A DNA stretch of 49,588 nt from Candidatus Aenigmatarchaeota archaeon. Its GTDB lineage: Archaea; Aenigmatarchaeota; Aenigmatarchaeia; QMZP01; QMZT01. Where the stretch lies: the NCBI GenBank assembly GCA_016932215.1, contig JAFGDH010000001.1:1-49588 (forward strand), read 5' to 3'. Position numbers and translations under genes: made by a program. Below the pieces are notes generated by a model, which ran no database searches, was not told the origin of the DNA, and saw nothing but the letters and a program-made list of their open reading frames with translations. This document shows positions 33,301 to 40,692 of this stretch, piece after piece. Within the stretch, counting starts at the first letter, position 1, and each line of letters begins with the position of its first letter.

Positions 33301-34635
33301 GACGATCTTGTATCTCCTTTCGTGGCACGGACTCCATGGATCACATATTCCCGGTTCGCTGCACGAGATGTCGACATCACATGAATCCATGCTGCCAGTC
33401 CTGTCGGTTATGAGAACAACGTCCGCCCTCTGACCCAGTCCGAAAAGATAGCTCAGGTTGGCCGTTCCCATCCTTATCGGAACGGTCCTGTTGCTTATGT
33501 AATTCAGGTGTTCTATTCCGGTCCCCTTGAATATGGAGGAATTTATGAAGGAATTGTTTATTATCACCATCTTCTCGCTGGTGTTCGAGTCGCTGTACAA
33601 AGTAACGTTTCCGATGGTGAAATAAACCGGATAGTTGCTCTTGTAATGAAGATACGCCGAAATATTGCTGAGAGTTCCGGGCACGTGGAAAGAGGAATAC
33701 AGGTTTATTATTCCCTCTATCCCCGGAAACCAGTATTTATCGGTGCTCGTGTTCCCGGTGTAAAGGAATCCGGTAAGCTCTGATGTCGTGTATGTAATCT
33801 TCATGTACCCTCCGCCTATCGATGAATTCTCAACGGACGTGAAATTGATCTCTATGGTATTGTTACCTCCGCCGAAAAGGGAACATATTCCGGGATTCAA
33901 TGCGGAGGAGCAGACCGTCCACTTGTCCGCGGAGAAATTGCCCTTTGTTTTGTTGTACGTGCCTGCATAATTGTCGTTGATATAAAATGAAAAGTTATTC
34001 CCGATATTCATTTCCATGTAGACAAGTGAGACATTGGCGTCTGCCGGAAGTTCCGTCAGTCTCGAGATGTTACCCTCCCCCACGTAACCCCCGAAGTAAA
34101 GGAAGTCCGACGTTGTCTTCTTCGCCTTCGAAAGATAGACCTTAGCCACGTAACCGTCCACCGGCTTCGTTTTTTCGTATCCGGAAACAAGGGTTGTGAG
34201 CCTTGCGAGGAAATTATTAACGGGCGGTGCTGAAGAGTTGTATATCCTCTCCCCACCAAACATTATTTCATATTCGTGACCCGTTTCATTAAGCAGTGCG
34301 TCAAGAATGTCTTTGGTTATGTTGCCAGCCTCAGAGATGTTCCCTGATGTCCACAGCGATCCGATCACATCGAGTATCGACCTTCCCATGTCCCCCTCCT
34401 CCAGTACCCCGGTTGCGAGATAGTTCTGGATAACCGGCAAAAATTCTACTGATGACATGGGAGTCTGCTCGAAAATGTATACCATGTCCTTCCCGGTGTA
34501 ATAATATCTCTGGTATCTGAGATCAGGCGAGGAATATGTGTGCAGCAGGGAAACCATGAAGAAACCCACGAGAACGAGTATCGATACTGCGAACACGGCA
34601 TCCATTGAAAGCAGGAAACCCCTTGAACCCCTCAT
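30334..34635 (-). CDS. Giant secreted von Willebrand factor A protein with split VWA domain and duplicated modules
   Basis: A 1433-residue surface protein. The N-terminus (RGFLLSMDAVFAVSILVLVG) has a basic tip and one hydrophobic helix, resembling prepilin-type signals. The VWA domain starts at about 404 with the MIDAS motif DRTGSM at 411-416 and continues through EYGIGYGKR-like strands to about 520. Its second half (MLVMSDGHANTRIGD, ISIYSVAFGSGADTDTL) does not appear until 1040-1135. Inside the gap are two similar modules (559-657 and 923-1029) with CVYLNGKYLGR / CIYLNDNFIGR cores and W-N-F/R endings. A third, looser copy is at 205-281. Sequons are abundant and cysteines numerous. It heads an operon with the thioredoxin-fold protein, VanZ-like protein and ABCE1. 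Confidence 0.8.
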   Translation of the reverse strand: MRGSRGFLLSMDAVFAVSILVLVGFFMVSLLHTYSSPDLRYQRYYYTGKDMVYIFEQTPMSSVEFLPVIQNYLATGVLEEGDMGRSILDVIGSLWTSGNISEAGNITKDILDALLNETGHEYEIMFGGERIYNSSAPPVNNFLARLTTLVSGYEKTKPVDGYVAKVYLSKAKKTTSDFLYFGGYVGEGNISRLTELPADANVSLVYMEMNIGNNFSFYINDNYAGTYNKTKGNFSADKWTVCSSALNPGICSLFGGGNNTIEINFTSVENSSIGGGYMKITYTTSELTGFLYTGNTSTDKYWFPGIEGIINLYSSFHVPGTLSNISAYLHYKSNYPVYFTIGNVTLYSDSNTSEKMVIINNSFINSSIFKGTGIEHLNYISNRTVPIRMGTANLSYLFGLGQRADVVLITDRTGSMDSCDVDISCSEPGICDPWSPCHERRYKIVQDSNKAFLDAILNTTGNRVGMIGYGKRASPVCSFRDLTGDNESLRDRIDDYANEWCGWTCISCGIESATKLAMETQTLYATNMTSEVNTTWYDIGDDYAGKPRSVNVAVNITFDPQRFVKARLTVFGRDLDANNKYYKNCVYLNGKYLGRMCYPAEDSSDGYHDCVYDVRQEWLNQGINIVNVTSGTTADCNEIGGSHDDWNFKDVRITLWELQNLTKNTKEFKDNIETTINYPGGFVFKDYADIWELTSDLPYPIDFTSGLNWTFNTFGPGSGDDGWDWDNQDGSGPYGWDDNVDYAPVTGGELVLDMVTGSPARNRCSNYDCSGAYGIEVNITDEIYSYIAGGDWLYFSMDYEWDGNDEPFEDSDQVWIKGRWYSPTSGYHYLGSDMDSGDWGSDGDEEIDTRNNPDDDFSGNFYQNLTQWIEGQGMYYLDIGGKILGTESSEWGYFMFDNIAIGITNSSYYSPPTSEIINVTMDMSINKSNLKAGRLVFEAKDVDPYYYNCIYLNDNFIGRVRHQEWSGTNVWQNVTFDLPAFWINNGENNLTFTAGSMEDPGTGIDGGCRRTGSGNTWSFRNVSITTTESIDYVPYNRFKAMLVMSDGHANTRIGDCNNCQDGDPTPSQEAIDKACEAHDKYNISIYSVAFGSGADTDTLRDIACCDNCSNFYVSSDSDELVEIYRQIARDILEIAFKAQAVVITGEVKTNNTLYPDSYISYEYKPISEPLSYGEITLKFESPRLGDVTGNSTITDNLTGTKEGWFFIQNNTRVLDSKITSYSSYYWTDRLWINSSNTPNQNWTNVYWLGNFSSDYGDIGDPYVINIPVNLLKPGGNNSVRLGTGLGPVNGTGGSPDSRVIYTLGITGVGLQGYSGVFQKLKGSTVTIYYDSNGDNVPDGSSQVQVGPFPSDVFDPQNDSVDDAFMRLMDMLNFINDTNPNTYGDGTFGEPYDAVNQTNPIDLEITPEVSFSADYISQIPSLWGPSELEIRIWG

Positions 34636-34733
34636 AAAATTATATTTGAATCGGTGTATAAAATGGTTTTTTCGCCCGTCCGCGTTTATTTTTAAAGATT
34701 TATAGCAAATTACTAAATATTAAAGGTGATAAG

Positions 34734-35336
34734 ATGGACTTCAGGAAATTTATAAAATCGACTTTCGGAAAGGACGTCTTTAAAATCAGCGAGGACGACA
34801 TAATCAAGGAAAGGGTCCGGGTAGAGAAGGAAGTGGAAAACATCTCGGACGACATAAAGGGCATACAGGAAAAGATACAGAAGCTGATGATAGAGTCGAA
34901 AGGCCAGCCTTCAACCCTGAAAATGCTTAACGTGCAGAAGATCAAGGCACTCAGGCTTGAATCCAGAACCAAGCAGATGGAAGCGAACCACTACATACAG
35001 CAGATGCAGGTCCTTCTTCTCGTCGAGGCGATGAAACAGAGGGAAAAGGAAGACAAGGAATCAAAGATAACCGACGAGATTCTGGATTCGGATATGGACA
35101 AGCTCAGCGCGGTTCTTCTGGATACGGACGTGAAGGAAGCCCTCAAAGAGGGAAGAATCGATCTGGTTAAAGACAAGCTGGGAAGGGTTTTCGGGAAGGA
35201 GCAGCTTTTGGTCGACGACGAGTCCCAGGAACTAATGAGCGCGATAGACGATCTTGAGAAGGTCGACGAGCAGACTGCGATCAGGATGGCCGGGCAAAAG
35301 GCGAAAGAACTTGCCGACGAGAAGGTCGACGAATAA
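34734..35336 (+). CDS. ESCRT-III/CdvB-like coiled-coil protein (candidate)
   Basis: A 200-residue, almost entirely helical protein without a membrane segment. Residues 22-55 form one long helix and 62-108 a second, joined by a short turn with Gly and Pro (SKGQPST). This is the basic helix 1-helix 2 hairpin of the Snf7/ESCRT-III core. The N-terminal half is basic to mixed, and the C-terminal part is strongly acidic with shorter helices (120-155, 163-198), again like ESCRT-III. No clear MIT-interacting motif is seen at the C-terminus. GGTGAT precedes the ATG. The adjacent Vps4-like ATPase at 35865 strengthens the idea. Generic coiled-coil proteins can look the same, so this is moderate. Confidence 0.5.
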   Translation: MDFRKFIKSTFGKDVFKISEDDIIKERVRVEKEVENISDDIKGIQEKIQKLMIESKGQPSTLKMLNVQKIKALRLESRTKQMEANHYIQQMQVLLLVEAMKQREKEDKESKITDEILDSDMDKLSAVLLDTDVKEALKEGRIDLVKDKLGRVFGKEQLLVDDESQELMSAIDDLEKVDEQTAIRMAGQKAKELADEKVDE

Positions 35337-35388
35337 TGCCTTCCCAATTCCATTATTTTTGAATTTTTCAGAAATTCCAGCACTGTCG

Positions 35389-35808
35389 CTATAACCTGAA
35401 ATAATCCCTGATCATTTTCTTGAAGCTTTCATGCCCCGTATCGAAATCGTCTGACATGAATTCTTCCGGGCTGACCCATTTGTATTCCGTGAGGTTCTCC
35501 TCTTTGTCCGTGTTTTTGCCCAGGTCCACTTCCCCTGAAACATGCCTGCAGAGAAACGTCGTAAGAACAACCTGGTCGCCGCCGTTTTCCCTGAAAAAAT
35601 ACCATGTCCCTACTGGTTTTATGACTTCCACGTTCATATCAGTCTCTTCCCTGAATTCCCTAATGAGGCACGACACGGGATCGCTGCCGTATTTTATCCT
35701 CCCACCCGGAAGATCCCAGACGGAAAAACCGGACAATTTTTGCTTAACGATGAGGAATTTCCCGTTCCTCATGAGGATTCCCTTGACCGCGGCCTGCACA
35801 TTTGGCAT
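35389..35808 (-). CDS. NUDIX hydrolase
   Basis: A 139-residue NUDIX-fold protein. The Nudix box region GGRIKYGSDPVSCLIREFREET retains the metal-binding REFREE core, but the first Glu of the consensus (GX5E) is Ser, so catalysis could be altered. Flanking strands (AVKGILMRNGKFLIVKQ, VWDLPGGR) and the C-terminal EYKWVSPEEFM are typical. Such enzymes clear nucleoside diphosphate derivatives. It lies in the gap between the ESCRT-III-like and Vps4-like genes on the opposite strand, which breaks the forward run but is probably coincidental. Confidence 0.88.
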   Translation of the reverse strand: MPNVQAAVKGILMRNGKFLIVKQKLSGFSVWDLPGGRIKYGSDPVSCLIREFREETDMNVEVIKPVGTWYFFRENGGDQVVLTTFLCRHVSGEVDLGKNTDKEENLTEYKWVSPEEFMSDDFDTGHESFKKMIRDYFRL

Positions 35809-35864
35809 TTTATTGAATTAGAGAACAGTTTTAAAATCTTTAATCAAAATATAAACAGGGTATT

Positions 35865-36989
35865 ATGGGAGAAATACGGGAATCCGTCCTTAAGCAGCAG
35901 CTCCAGAAGGAGATGGACGAGGCAAAGAAGCTGGAATCCAGGGGCAAGGGAAAGCAGGCAGCAGTCCATTACCAGAACGCGGCCAACATCTACAGAAGGC
36001 TCGCTTACATAGCCCCGAGGGATTACGCCGAGACCTTTTTTTCATCCGCTTCACAGTACGAGAACCTCGGAAACACACTGAAAACGACCACACCTTACAC
36101 CAGAGCCGAATCCACCGAGATGATCGAAACAATGATAATATCGGAGCGGCCCAAGATCAAATGGGAAGAGATAGGCGGCCTGGAGGAAGTCAAGTCGACC
36201 ATAAAGGAGGCGATCGTTCTCCCATTCATCAACAACAAGCCGGATTTTGTGGAGGCCCCGAAGGCGATACTTCTGTACGGTCCGCCGGGTACCGGCAAGA
36301 CCCTTCTTGCCAAGGCGGCAACCAATACCCTCGAAGCGACGTTCTTCGAGGCAAGGACTTCAACACTGCTCTCTAAATATTTCGGGGAGAGCAGCAAGAT
36401 AATATCTATGCTTTTCTCCAAAGCCAAGGAGAAGCAGCCATCCGTCATATTCATGGACGAATTCGACAGCATAATGGTAAGCAGGGACAGAGACCTGAAC
36501 GAAAGCACACGAAGGGTGGTTGGGCAGCTTCTTCAGGAAATCGAGGGATTCGCTTCCAAGGTTGAAGACAAAATAATACTTATTGCGGCAACAAACAAAC
36601 CGTGGGACCTTGATGACGCCATGATATCGAGGTTCCAGCGGAAGATATACGTTCCTCTTCCGGATCAGGAAGCAAGAAAGGCGATAATAGAGATACATAT
36701 CAAGGGAGTAACACTCGAGGGCATAACGATAAACTCCCTTTCAGAAAGAACGGAAGGTTTTTCCGGCAGGGATATAGCCAATTTGTGCAGGGAGGCCGTT
36801 ATGACAATGATAAGGGAGAAGAACCCGAAACTGGAAGAACTGACCTCCGGCCAGATAGAGAAGTACACGATGAGCTATCGTCCTCTGAAGGAAAAGGATT
36901 TCAAAAAGGCCTTCGAAAAAATAAGACCGAGTGTCGAACCTGATTCCATAAAGAAGTATTCTGAATGGGGAAAACAAATGGGAATGTAA
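35865..36989 (+). CDS. Vps4/CdvC-like AAA ATPase
   Basis: A 374-residue single-domain AAA ATPase. The N-terminal 75 residues form helices in a MIT/TPR-like pattern (AKKLESRGKGKQAAVHYQNAANIYRRLAY), as in Vps4 and CdvC. Walker A is GPPGTGKT at 139-146, Walker B VIFMDEFD near 194-201, sensor 1 IAATN, and the Arg finger in SRFQRK (R256). The pore-loop 1 (LLSKYFGES) and the segment KIYVPLPDQEAR strongly resemble Vps4 (KRIYIPLPE). The C-terminal EVLTPSD-like end includes a long helix finishing KKYSEWGKQ. Vps4 disassembles ESCRT-III polymers in division and budding. The next gene starts three bases later, so it is in one operon with the TPR protein. Confidence 0.8.
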   Translation: MGEIRESVLKQQLQKEMDEAKKLESRGKGKQAAVHYQNAANIYRRLAYIAPRDYAETFFSSASQYENLGNTLKTTTPYTRAESTEMIETMIISERPKIKWEEIGGLEEVKSTIKEAIVLPFINNKPDFVEAPKAILLYGPPGTGKTLLAKAATNTLEATFFEARTSTLLSKYFGESSKIISMLFSKAKEKQPSVIFMDEFDSIMVSRDRDLNESTRRVVGQLLQEIEGFASKVEDKIILIAATNKPWDLDDAMISRFQRKIYVPLPDQEARKAIIEIHIKGVTLEGITINSLSERTEGFSGRDIANLCREAVMTMIREKNPKLEELTSGQIEKYTMSYRPLKEKDFKKAFEKIRPSVEPDSIKKYSEWGKQMGM

Positions 36990-36992
36990 ACC

Positions 36993-38741
36993 ATGAACAT
37001 TTTCGATGTGATGAAAGAGGAGAAGAAATTCTACAACAAAGAAAAGCTCCAGCACAATCTGGACGATCTTCTGGAAAAGATAAAAAAATCCAGAAGGGAT
37101 GAAAAATTCGAAAAAACCGCGCTGCTCTTCCGAGAAGCAGGGAACGTTGCTCACCTTTTGGGTGACTCACGTGCCTCCGAATTCTACATGAGTTCTGCCC
37201 AGGAAAACCTGAAGGCAAAAAACATGTACAATGCCGCGTGGGCCTACAGGAACGCGGCACTCGTTTCATTCGAGAACGGTGATTATGGCAATACGATTTC
37301 GTTCTCCCAGAAATCAGCTGAATTATTCGAAAAGTCTCATACACAGTACGGGCTTGAGTGGTGCTTCAACCTCATGGGAGAGGCACTGGAAAAAACCGGA
37401 AAGAATTCCGAGGCAATAAAATACTACAAAAAATCCCTTGACATACAGAAGGATGAGGAAATCGAGGAAAGGGTCAGCCAGCTGATGAAAAAAACACCGG
37501 AAATTTCGGTAGATCATAATTCCGATAAAGATTCTGTAAAGGAAAACGGAAATGCCGAATTCAGGCTGGAAGTCAGGAATCTTTCAAACGGCACAATAAA
37601 GGAAATAAAGGTGATGGATTCCGGTTCTAAGATGATAGATTCCTTAGGTAATATTAAACCAAATGAGATACACGTCTTCAAAAAATCAGTAAGAGCGGGC
37701 AAGAACGGAGTTTCATCCCCCTTCAGCCGGATAGAGTGGGAAACATCCGACGGAGATAAAACAGAAAGGGAGATAGAACCGATCGAAATTAAGATTAAAC
37801 CAAATGTCGGAATTAACGCTTATTTTCGCGAGAAACCCAGTGTCGGGAAGCAGTCATTTTTCGTGGTTTTCGTAAGGAACGATTCGGAAAAGGAAATTAC
37901 AAACGTATGCCTTCATATGGATTTTCCGGTAGAGATCAGGGTGAAACCCGTTACCGGGTATGTCCTTGAAAAAATTCAGCCTGGCGAGGAGAAGGGATTC
38001 GTTTTCAAGGTCCTTCCCACCGCCCTGGAGTCGGTCATGCTGAAACCCTCAGTGACTTATGAACACTGCAGAAGGAATTTCGAGGAGACGATGGAACCAT
38101 TCTTCATGAAGGACACGCTGGAACTACCGGAAGACAAGACCATTTCAAGGGAACCTTCCAGGATACTGGACAATAGGATGATCGAAAAAATGAATGAAGC
38201 CCGCGAGGAAAAGAGATTCATCGTTTCAAGGCTGGAACCATTCCAGATCAGCGAGATAGATTTCATAGAATTCCAGAAGGAGATGGCCTCGGTAAACACC
38301 GGATTTTCCCTGAAAAACACCAAAATAGAGGAGACGTTCTCCCTGATAAAGGAGGAACTGAAGGACCTTTATCTCGTTTCGGAAAGGAGGAACGATGAAT
38401 CATGCCTGTTGCTTTATTCATGCAAGACGAGAGGAGAAGGGGAGACCTATCTTCTGAAGATCGTCATAAAGGAAGAAAGGGGCATAGTATTCGTCGTGTC
38501 CAGATTGTATTCTGACAAGGAGGACGGGCTGGACGATCTGCTCACTAAAATATCCAGGGTGCTCGAGCACACGATAACCGCTATGACCTTCGCTACTGAG
38601 GTACAGAATATTGAGGTAAACGAGACAATAAACATAATAGATTCCGTGGTCCAGCGCTCGAAAATAGGCGGTGACGAAGATAAAACAGAGAATAAAAAAA
38701 TAAAATTAAAGGATTCAGTGGTACAGAAGACTGATCTGTAA
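36993..38741 (+). CDS. TPR/SNAP-like protein with beta-sandwich middle and repeated DSVVQ tail
   Basis: A 582-residue protein of unrecognised family. Residues 33-170 are tetratricopeptide-like helices (FREAGNVAHLLGDSRASEFY, AAWAYRNAALVSFENGDYG, MGEALEKTGKNSEAIKYY). Two beta-sandwich-like stretches (about 185-270 and 272-365) follow, resembling CARDB or adaptin-ear folds (FRLEVRNLSNGTIKEI, FFVVFVRNDSEKEITNV). Residues about 400-545 are an alpha/beta region. The tail carries DSVVQRS at 550-556 and DSVVQKT at 574-580. It starts three bases after the Vps4-like gene, so it is almost certainly coexpressed and may be its adaptor; that is inference. No membrane segment is present. Confidence 0.65.
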   Translation: MNIFDVMKEEKKFYNKEKLQHNLDDLLEKIKKSRRDEKFEKTALLFREAGNVAHLLGDSRASEFYMSSAQENLKAKNMYNAAWAYRNAALVSFENGDYGNTISFSQKSAELFEKSHTQYGLEWCFNLMGEALEKTGKNSEAIKYYKKSLDIQKDEEIEERVSQLMKKTPEISVDHNSDKDSVKENGNAEFRLEVRNLSNGTIKEIKVMDSGSKMIDSLGNIKPNEIHVFKKSVRAGKNGVSSPFSRIEWETSDGDKTEREIEPIEIKIKPNVGINAYFREKPSVGKQSFFVVFVRNDSEKEITNVCLHMDFPVEIRVKPVTGYVLEKIQPGEEKGFVFKVLPTALESVMLKPSVTYEHCRRNFEETMEPFFMKDTLELPEDKTISREPSRILDNRMIEKMNEAREEKRFIVSRLEPFQISEIDFIEFQKEMASVNTGFSLKNTKIEETFSLIKEELKDLYLVSERRNDESCLLLYSCKTRGEGETYLLKIVIKEERGIVFVVSRLYSDKEDGLDDLLTKISRVLEHTITAMTFATEVQNIEVNETINIIDSVVQRSKIGGDEDKTENKKIKLKDSVVQKTDL

Positions 38742-38742
38742 C

Positions 38743-39018
38743 CTACTTTTTCTTCTTCTTGGGCTTTTCCTCTTCCTCTTCGAATTCCTTGCTCATTTTG
38801 AGTTCGTCAGCCTCTAGCCATACCACTAGCAATCCCACCAGTATGAGAAGTATCGGAATCACGCCTGTGAGCACTATTACAAAGTTATCCAGCCAGTTGA
38901 TACCGAGGGTTCCCGCGGTTCCCGTTATTGGATACACTGAATCAACGAAGAGCCCTAACCCGATCAAAATCAGGATAAGCCCGATTATTATCTTAACTGC
39001 TGCGTGCATTTTTTTCAC
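38743..39018 (-). CDS. Small two-helix membrane protein with basic tail
   Basis: A 91-residue protein with two hydrophobic helices (about 7-27 and 44-68) and a charged C-terminus (EADELKMSKEFEEEEEKPKKKKK) that switches from acidic to basic. The family is not recognised. It is convergent with the TPR gene (one-base gap) and divergent from rpl15e. Function unknown; the layout resembles the two-helix membrane protein at 26110. Confidence 0.55.
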   Translation of the reverse strand: MKKMHAAVKIIIGLILILIGLGLFVDSVYPITGTAGTLGINWLDNFVIVLTGVIPILLILVGLLVVWLEADELKMSKEFEEEEEKPKKKKK

Positions 39019-39059
39019 CTTATTCCGTTATTACAATATTTAAAAACTATTAACTTTAA

Positions 39060-39098
39060 ATTTATATACTTTATAAAGCGTAAATAATTAATTCGGTG
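39060..39098 (+). promoter_or_regulatory. Promoter and ribosome binding site of rpl15e
   Basis: TTTATATACTTTATAAAG at about 39060-39077 offers TATA-like boxes about 30-40 bases before the ATG at 39104. GGTGA at 39094-39098 is the ribosome binding site, complementary to the usual archaeal 16S 3' end. This is one of the clearest translation signals in the window. Confidence 0.5.
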
Positions 39099-39103
39099 AA
39101 AAA

Positions 39104-39598
39104 ATGATAAAGGCGAAAAACATTGTGGAAAGAAAGAAGATCACCCCTAAACTCATTGAATGGAGAAGGCAGGGTGTAGTTGAAAGAATCCCGAAGCCAA
39201 CGCGTCCCGCCAGGGCACATTCACTGGGATACAAGGCAAAACAGGGTTTCGTTGTCGTAAGGACAAGGATAGTGAAGGGGGGCCGCAAAAGGCCAAAGAT
39301 GACCGGGGGAAGGGACCCCAAGAAATCGGGAAGATTCTTCTCCATGGGAAAATCCAAGAAACTGATGGCCGAGGAAAAGGCTTCCCGCAAGTACCCAAAC
39401 ATGGAGCTGCTGAATTCCTATTACGTCGGAGAGGACGGCAAGCACCTTTGGTATGAATGCATACTAGTGGATCCAAGCCACCCATCAGTTCCGAAATCCA
39501 AAGAAACCAGATGGATCACCAGCGGAAAGCACACAGGAAGGGTTCACAGGGGCAGGACGTCCGCCGGACAGAAATCCAGGGGACTCAGGAAGAAGTAA
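39104..39598 (+). CDS. rpl15e: Ribosomal protein L15e (short form)
   Basis: A 164-residue 50S protein. Core motifs are RPARAHSLGYKAKQGFVVVRTRIVKGGRKRP near residues 34-64 and the C-terminal GRVHRGRTSAGQKSRGLRKK. Typical archaeal L15e is about 190 residues and starts with an extra helical segment ending in a Trp-rich stretch before the RPTR motif; here only KITPKLIEWRRQGVVERIPKPTR precedes it, so about 25 N-terminal residues are missing. No extension is possible because no upstream start exists. Length reduction is common in streamlined lineages. Assignment is otherwise secure. Confidence 0.93.
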   Translation: MIKAKNIVERKKITPKLIEWRRQGVVERIPKPTRPARAHSLGYKAKQGFVVVRTRIVKGGRKRPKMTGGRDPKKSGRFFSMGKSKKLMAEEKASRKYPNMELLNSYYVGEDGKHLWYECILVDPSHPSVPKSKETRWITSGKHTGRVHRGRTSAGQKSRGLRKK

Positions 39599-39656
39599 AT
39601 TTTTCTGCTTCTTGGAACAAAATTATAAGCATAGCTACAATAATAAAGAGATAAAT

Positions 39657-40340
39657 ATGAAAATTGTGTTTGACATCGGGGGGTCGGTTCTCTGCTCCGA
39701 GGGTACTCCGAAGGAGGAAATGATAAGACATTATTCGGAATTCCTTCTCTCCCTCACCGCTGAGGGGCATGAGATAGTAGTAATCGTGGGGGGAGGCAGG
39801 CTCGCGAGAAACTACATTGACATCTCTGGGAAATTTTCGGATGAAAGGGATTTTCTTGACAATATAGGGATACACGCGACGAGGCTGAATGCGATGGTGC
39901 TGATATCTTCGCTCGGTGAGCATGCAAACAAAAAGGTGCCTGCCAGCATAAGCGAACTAAAAAGGTCAATAGGAACGAAAAAAATCACCGTTATGGGCGG
40001 GCTGAAACCAAGGCAAACGACAGATGCGGTTTCCGTCCAGGCAGCAAAGGTTTTGGGCGCGGACCTCATATTAATATGCACCGACGTTAACGGCATATAC
40101 GACAAGAACCCCAAGCACCATTACAAGGTGAAGATGTTCCTTAAAATTTCCCCCGCACAGGTAAACAAGATAATAGAGAAAGACGCTTTCATTCCCGGCC
40201 ATTCTTCCGTGATAGACCCGGTTGCCGTGAAACTTCTCATGAAGAACAAAATAAAAGCGATCGTCCTTAACGGAAAGGACATAGAAAATATAAGAAACGC
40301 CATCAAAGGGAATGAATTCCTGGGGACAACGGTTGAGTGA
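39657..40340 (+). CDS. pyrH: UMP kinase
   Basis: A 227-residue amino-acid-kinase fold enzyme, converting UMP to UDP. MKIVFDIGGSVL at the start, IVVIVGGGRLARNYI near 45-60, then VMGGLKPRQTTDAVS and ADLILICTDVNGIYDKNPK match archaeal UMP kinases. The ATG at 39657 (after GATAAAT) is preferred over an upstream TTG frame. Its stop overlaps nothing, but cutA begins four bases after it, so they are coexpressed. Confidence 0.92.
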   Translation: MKIVFDIGGSVLCSEGTPKEEMIRHYSEFLLSLTAEGHEIVVIVGGGRLARNYIDISGKFSDERDFLDNIGIHATRLNAMVLISSLGEHANKKVPASISELKRSIGTKKITVMGGLKPRQTTDAVSVQAAKVLGADLILICTDVNGIYDKNPKHHYKVKMFLKISPAQVNKIIEKDAFIPGHSSVIDPVAVKLLMKNKIKAIVLNGKDIENIRNAIKGNEFLGTTVE

Positions 40341-40344
40341 TCGA

Positions 40345-40668
40345 ATGTATGTTATCGTTATTATAACGTGCCCTGACAATGAAAGCGCTGAAAAGATTTC
40401 CGGCGTGATACTCGGTCAAAGGCTGGCGGCATGTGTAAACATAGCGAAGGATATAAAATCCTTTTTCTGGTGGGGAAAGCGGAGGAAGAAAATACATTCC
40501 GCCGAAGAGATGATGCTTTTTGTTAAAACAAAACAGTCGCTCCTCAGAAAGCTAATAAGGGAGGTCAAGAAGGTTCACCCGTATTCGGTGCCTGAAATAA
40601 TAGCCCTTCCCATTGTGGGAGGTTCGAAGGAGTATACGCAATGGATTGAAGAGGAAACACGGAATTAA
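40345..40668 (+). CDS. cutA: CutA1 divalent-cation tolerance-like protein
   Basis: A 107-residue trimeric protein. MYVIVIITCPDNESAEKISGVILGQRLAACVNI is the CutA start signature, followed by SFFWWGKRRKKIHSAEEMMLFVKTK and HPYSVPEIIALPIVGGSKEYTQWIEEE. CutA1 is linked to copper tolerance in bacteria, but its function is debated and in archaea unknown. ATG at 40345 follows the UMP kinase stop by four bases. Confidence 0.93.
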   Translation: MYVIVIITCPDNESAEKISGVILGQRLAACVNIAKDIKSFFWWGKRRKKIHSAEEMMLFVKTKQSLLRKLIREVKKVHPYSVPEIIALPIVGGSKEYTQWIEEETRN

Positions 40669-40692
40669 ATATATTCAAACAAAATTATTATC

